16,959 nt of DNA from Bacteroidota bacterium. Its GTDB lineage: Bacteria > Bacteroidota > Rhodothermia > Rhodothermales > UBA10348. Of the stretch, positions 13,648 through 16,959 are shown piece after piece; positions within the stretch are counted from its first letter, which is position 1, and each line of letters starts with the position of its first letter. Below the pieces are notes generated by a model. It saw only the letters and a program-made list of their open reading frames with translations. It made no database searches and was not told the origin of the DNA. The translations under genes were made by a program, and so were the position numbers. The stretch is from positions 1 through 16,959 of the forward strand of contig JACZYK010000025.1 of NCBI GenBank assembly GCA_022571135.1, given 5' to 3'.

Positions 13648-16587
13648 TCAGAATCGGAACTGAAGTCCTAGCATGATATGTCTCTGGGGGAGGAATCGGG
13701 CCGGGTTGAATGGCGGCAGTCCACGCGTATTGGGATCATCATATCGGGGGTCGCGCGTACTGGAGGTGACATCGAAGTCGTGATTTCCTCGAAGAAGCGT
13801 AAAGTCGGTCGAGGAGTCCACCTCCGGATAGGCCTCACCGGTCACCGGATTGACGATGATGCTGTTTTTCTGATTGAACAGATTCGTGACCTCGAGGGAG
13901 AATCGAATCTCGGTTCCCGCGACTGCAACGGTACGCTGGAAGTTGAGGTCGAACCACCACCACGCCTTTCCGATCTTCGAAAATCGCTTGGACGGGTCCG
14001 TGATCGTCTCGAATACGGGACGCCAGTCGCGCTCACCCGTAAATGGGTTGATCTCGTTCCCCTGAAATTGAACCGGTGTGTATCGCTGCCCGCTTCTGAA
14101 TGTCGACGATACGAATACCCGAAAACGGTTCAGGAGCGGAATACCGAGCAGCGGCCGCTCTCTCTCGTGTGTAATCGTGACACTGGCCTTTATATCGATG
14201 GGACGATCCCATGCCAGTGGCGTCTCGAACGTATTGTCAATATCTCCGCGCGCGAGGAACTCTGTCAGCGCCTCATTATTGGTCGAACTCAGGCCCGTCG
14301 CCCTGGAGAACGATCCGGAAATCTGACCCTGGAACCAGGACCCAATTCGCTTCAGATAGCTGGCCTCTATACCCCGAATGCGCGCGAAGTCACCGTTGAC
14401 CCTGAATGCACGGGTGACATCACGACCCGTTGGGTCCGGAACGACGACGTTTTCGACCGTGATGAAGTCAAACTTGTCCTTCCAGAATGCCGTGACGTTG
14501 AGCACATCGTTGCTGGAAAACTGAGTGCGCAGTCCCATTTCATACGATACGTCGACCTCGGGCTCGAGGTTCGGGTTTCCGAGATCGGAGAAGAATGAAC
14601 GGTCCTGAAAGAACGGATCCAGCCCCGTATATACGAATGTTGGATGCGGGACTTTCGTGGAATGGCCATAATTAAAGAAGAGGACACGATTATCCTGAAT
14701 GGGGAAGGAAACCCGAAGCTTGGGCAACATGCGGAGCTTCGTCCTCAGGCCGAAAAAATTGATCGTATCGTCCAGATACGCGTCCCGAACGGTGTCGAGA
14801 ATGGGTGCGCGTTCATCCTCAATCAGATCATCCACGTATCGCCCGGGCGACCAGTATTCCAGCCGCGCACCGAAATTGGCGATAAGGCCTCTGTAACGAA
14901 TCTGGTGGGTACCGAAAATGGCGCCTCGACGGGGTTTGACCCGCCAGATATCCGAGCTTTCTCCCAAGCGGTTGGTCGATGAACCGGTAATGTCTTCACC
15001 GATCGGTGCACCAACCCATGGACGAATAACGTCTATCCATTGATAGTCGTTGAATTTCGTCTCGAAACCGACCGTTGTTCTGTTGTTGAGATCGGTGGAG
15101 AATCTGGTGTACGTCGCCTTGAGCGTGAGCTCCTCCGCGAAGTGATCGTGGAAGCGCGTGGCAATACCACCATTGTTGAACAGGCCCGGTCCGGGTAGAA
15201 TGAACAGGGCATTCGGATCGGTCGGAGAACCGTCCGAGTCGACAAAGAGATTGGCCGGAAACGTCACGATGCTCTCCGGATTCAACTCCGTATTCACGTT
15301 TTCCGGACGCCAATTTCGTCCATTGGCATCCGCACGAAGCCTAGTAAATAGACGACTGGCCTGAACGTCGTAGAAGGAGCGATCGTTGAGAACGTGCGAC
15401 CACTTAACGTACGAGATGATATTATCGTGGGCGTACGTGTTGGCGTTGTCCGGCTCGAGAATGAAAGCGTATTGAAATCCCGGCTGAACGATGGCCTCGT
15501 TGCCGGTCACCTGCAGCATCCGTGTATTCTGGTTCACGGTCAATGAACGCTGATAGGACACTTGAATTTTCTTTCCGGGATTTAAGTCCCAAGTCAGTTT
15601 GGAAATGCCATTCCAGCGATTGCCCGTCCGAGGCATGAACATCGTATCGTTATACAGGGATGTCCTCACCTGTGACGGCGTTGCGGTCTGCCGCGTGAAT
15701 CCGTCCGATATCTGTACCTGTCCGGAAAGGAAGAAGCGAAGCTTTCGTCGGACAACGGGTCCGGAAAGATTGAACTCATACAGATCCTCTTTGAAGTTGC
15801 TGATCGCGTCTTCGTTGAAGCCGAGATCGTCCCGCTTGTGCGAGAAAAATCCGGTGAACTGATCCGTGCCGTCCTGCGTCTTGACAGAGATGACGCCCGA
15901 CGTAACGTCTCCGTATTCGGCGCCGATTCCACCGGTGGTCACCGTGACCTCGGAGAAGGCGTTCGAACCGATATCGAGTCCGAATCCGGTGCCGGCAAGA
16001 GGATCCTTCGCCGACACACCGTCGACGAAGAAACCGGTTTCGTCCGCACGACCACCACGAATGTAAAGCCCCGTCGGATCTCGAAGCACACCAACCTGAG
16101 TCGCGACCACTTCCTGAATATCGCGAAGGGGCGCCGCATCGAGTTGATCACGCGAGATCGTCACCGTGCTGGAGCCACTCTCGACATCGACGAGCGGACG
16201 TTGACCGATCACAATGACCTCTCCCTCCGTCGACAGAATGGCTACCGTCATCTGCACATCTAGCGTTGTCGTTCGACCGTCTGTTACGACGATGCCCGTG
16301 AAGAGCTTGGTCTCGAATCCGATGTACGAAACGCGTACGGAATACTGGCCCGCGCGAAGGGAGCGGATGACATACGTTCCGTCGAGTGCTGTGGCGTCTC
16401 CGCTCGACGTGCCGACTACGATCACGTTCACGCCTATCAATTCTTCGCCGGTATCCTCGTCTGTGATCCGTCCGGAGATGGATCCCTGAGCAAGAACATC
16501 AGATGAGACACCAAGTGCCATCAATATGACAAGAATAAGCAGCGGGCGGGCATGATGGGCGCGCGATATGAACGCTCTGATCATCAT
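13648..16587 (-). CDS. TonB-dependent receptor with N-terminal carboxypeptidase-regulatory-like domain
   Basis: 979-residue outer-membrane receptor that takes up or binds a ligand with energy from TonB-ExbBD. The start at ATG 16587 is chosen because it overlaps the previous stop (ATGA) and gives a clean signal peptide (PLLILVILMALGVSSDVLAQ). The reading frame runs 58 codons further upstream, but there it overlaps the upstream gene and has no signal. Mature order: a CarboxypepD_reg-like beta-sandwich (GSISGRITDEDTGEELIGVN, then LDGTYVIRSLRAGQYSVRVS), a plug (LYIRGGRADETGFFVDGV, then TTGGIGAEYGDVTSGVISV) and a long 22-strand barrel that ends LGLQFRF with a terminal Phe. This is the layout of oligosaccharide- or peptide-type receptors in Bacteroidota. 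No SusD gene is adjacent. A PorV-like gene follows after one nt. The ligand is unknown. Confidence 0.95.
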   Translation of the reverse strand: MMIRAFISRAHHARPLLILVILMALGVSSDVLAQGSISGRITDEDTGEELIGVNVIVVGTSSGDATALDGTYVIRSLRAGQYSVRVSYIGFETKLFTGIVVTDGRTTTLDVQMTVAILSTEGEVIVIGQRPLVDVESGSSTVTISRDQLDAAPLRDIQEVVATQVGVLRDPTGLYIRGGRADETGFFVDGVSAKDPLAGTGFGLDIGSNAFSEVTVTTGGIGAEYGDVTSGVISVKTQDGTDQFTGFFSHKRDDLGFNEDAISNFKEDLYEFNLSGPVVRRKLRFFLSGQVQISDGFTRQTATPSQVRTSLYNDTMFMPRTGNRWNGISKLTWDLNPGKKIQVSYQRSLTVNQNTRMLQVTGNEAIVQPGFQYAFILEPDNANTYAHDNIISYVKWSHVLNDRSFYDVQASRLFTRLRADANGRNWRPENVNTELNPESIVTFPANLFVDSDGSPTDPNALFILPGPGLFNNGGIATRFHDHFAEELTLKATYTRFSTDLNNRTTVGFETKFNDYQWIDVIRPWVGAPIGEDITGSSTNRLGESSDIWRVKPRRGAIFGTHQIRYRGLIANFGARLEYWSPGRYVDDLIEDERAPILDTVRDAYLDDTINFFGLRTKLRMLPKLRVSFPIQDNRVLFFNYGHSTKVPHPTFVYTGLDPFFQDRSFFSDLGNPNLEPEVDVSYEMGLRTQFSSNDVLNVTAFWKDKFDFITVENVVVPDPTGRDVTRAFRVNGDFARIRGIEASYLKRIGSWFQGQISGSFSRATGLSSTNNEALTEFLARGDIDNTFETPLAWDRPIDIKASVTITHERERPLLGIPLLNRFRVFVSSTFRSGQRYTPVQFQGNEINPFTGERDWRPVFETITDPSKRFSKIGKAWWWFDLNFQRTVAVAGTEIRFSLEVTNLFNQKNSIIVNPVTGEAYPEVDSSTDFTLLRGNHDFDVTSSTRDPRYDDPNTRGLPPFNPARFLPQRHIMLGLQFRF

Positions 16588-16959
16588 CGAGGAAATCCGA
16601 GGCTTTCGAGCATTAGTTTGATTGCCGTACGCGGTGCCTCCGGATCTCCGTCGGCTCCACGGAGCACGGGAGCGCCGCTGATGTCGTTGATCAGCGGCAG
16701 AGTGAACAGTCCTATCCGTCGATCCAGGCTGATCGAAGCAACAGTGGGAGCACCGAACCACGGACCCTGTCTCGCTCCCGCGCGAGTGATGTAATTGAAC
16801 TGGGTCTCATAGAGAGGAATGGCGTCCGCTCCCTCAGCAGAGTAGGGAAGGGTCGTGAAAATGAACGAGGCTGTCTCGAGCGTCGGAAGCGCAGTCGAGA
16901 CGCCGGGAAGGCCTTCGACGGTATTAATATGGGTTCCGGTAGGCAGGCGCAATGATTTC
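16584..16959 (-). CDS. Unidentified protein, C-terminal part only (5' end outside window)
   Basis: About 125 C-terminal codons are visible and the frame is open to the right edge of the window. The 5' end and any signal peptide lie outside. The sequence has LPTLETASFIFTTLPYS, LYETQFNYITRAGARQGPWF, a segment VASISLDRRIGLFTLPLIND and the end AIKLMLESLGFPR. Its TGA overlaps the receptor's ATG by four bases, so the two are translationally coupled and probably share a pathway. I do not recognise the family. The beta-rich pattern would fit an exported or surface protein, but that is only an impression. The call that it is a real gene rests on length without stops, the ATGA overlap and the codon pattern. 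Confidence 0.7.
   Translation of the reverse strand, partial: KSLRLPTGTHINTVEGLPGVSTALPTLETASFIFTTLPYSAEGADAIPLYETQFNYITRAGARQGPWFGAPTVASISLDRRIGLFTLPLINDISGAPVLRGADGDPEAPRTAIKLMLESLGFPR

Noticed and set aside
13678..14598. 306-codon plus-strand frame opposite the TonB receptor
   Set aside because: Antisense shadow of a barrel-coding gene; composition is Arg/Glu-heavy without any motif.
16588..16761. N-terminal extension of the TonB receptor to an upstream start
   Set aside because: The extra 58 residues are Arg/Ser/Cys-rich, overlap the upstream gene, and would bury the signal peptide.
1..16959. CRISPR arrays, insertion sequences, transposases, integrases or phage genes
   Set aside because: No regularly spaced repeat-spacer pattern, terminal inverted repeats with a transposase, or phage-type proteins were seen on either strand.

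Overview
The window looks like a chromosomal segment from a member of the Bacteroidota/Rhodothermota (Rhodothermales or Balneolales type). The evidence is a SusC-like TonB receptor with an N-terminal carboxypeptidase-regulatory domain, a PorV/PorQ-family outer-membrane barrel, a secreted nuclease ending in a type IX secretion (T9SS) sorting domain, and sparse Shine-Dalgarno sequences. Base composition is moderately GC-rich, except in a visibly AT-richer patch around 6.7-7.0 kb. The lineage is inferred from protein families only.

Left part (1-5.4 kb): the 3' half of uvrB (+) is followed by a small lipoprotein gene resembling the PrcB C-terminal domain (+). That gene meets, tail to tail on a shared CTAG, a minus-strand export operon ordered TolC-like outer-membrane factor, HlyD/MacA-like periplasmic adaptor, MacB/LolD-type ATPase. 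No permease gene lies next to the ATPase.

Middle (5.4-10 kb): an upstream region rich in inverted repeats is followed by a strong intrinsic terminator and tRNA-Ser(UGA) on the minus strand. Next comes an accessory-looking patch. It holds a membrane-protein gene of a hypothetical family split by one in-frame TAG, and a 38-codon reading frame ending in a Cys-rich tail that resembles a modified-peptide precursor. Beyond it a CadC-like winged-helix/transmembrane/beta-propeller regulator is divergent from a secreted YceI-TPR fusion protein. The shared promoter region carries three direct repeats spaced exactly 11 bp apart, the geometry used by OmpR/PhoB-type winged-helix regulators.

Right part (10-17 kb): a tightly packed minus-strand operon reads, in transcription order, an unidentified protein (C-terminal part only), TonB-dependent receptor (ATGA overlap), PorV/PorQ-like barrel (1-nt gap), NHL-propeller lipoprotein (6-nt gap) and, after 71 nt, the T9SS-sorted nuclease. 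The arrangement suggests an envelope assembly of receptor, barrel and surface lipoprotein linked to a secreted enzyme.

Most genes belong to recognised families. The items most worth a second look are the 11-bp operator with the propeller regulator, the Cys-rich small peptide, the TAG-interrupted gene, the structured region beside tRNA-Ser, and the receptor/PorV-paralog/lipoprotein operon.
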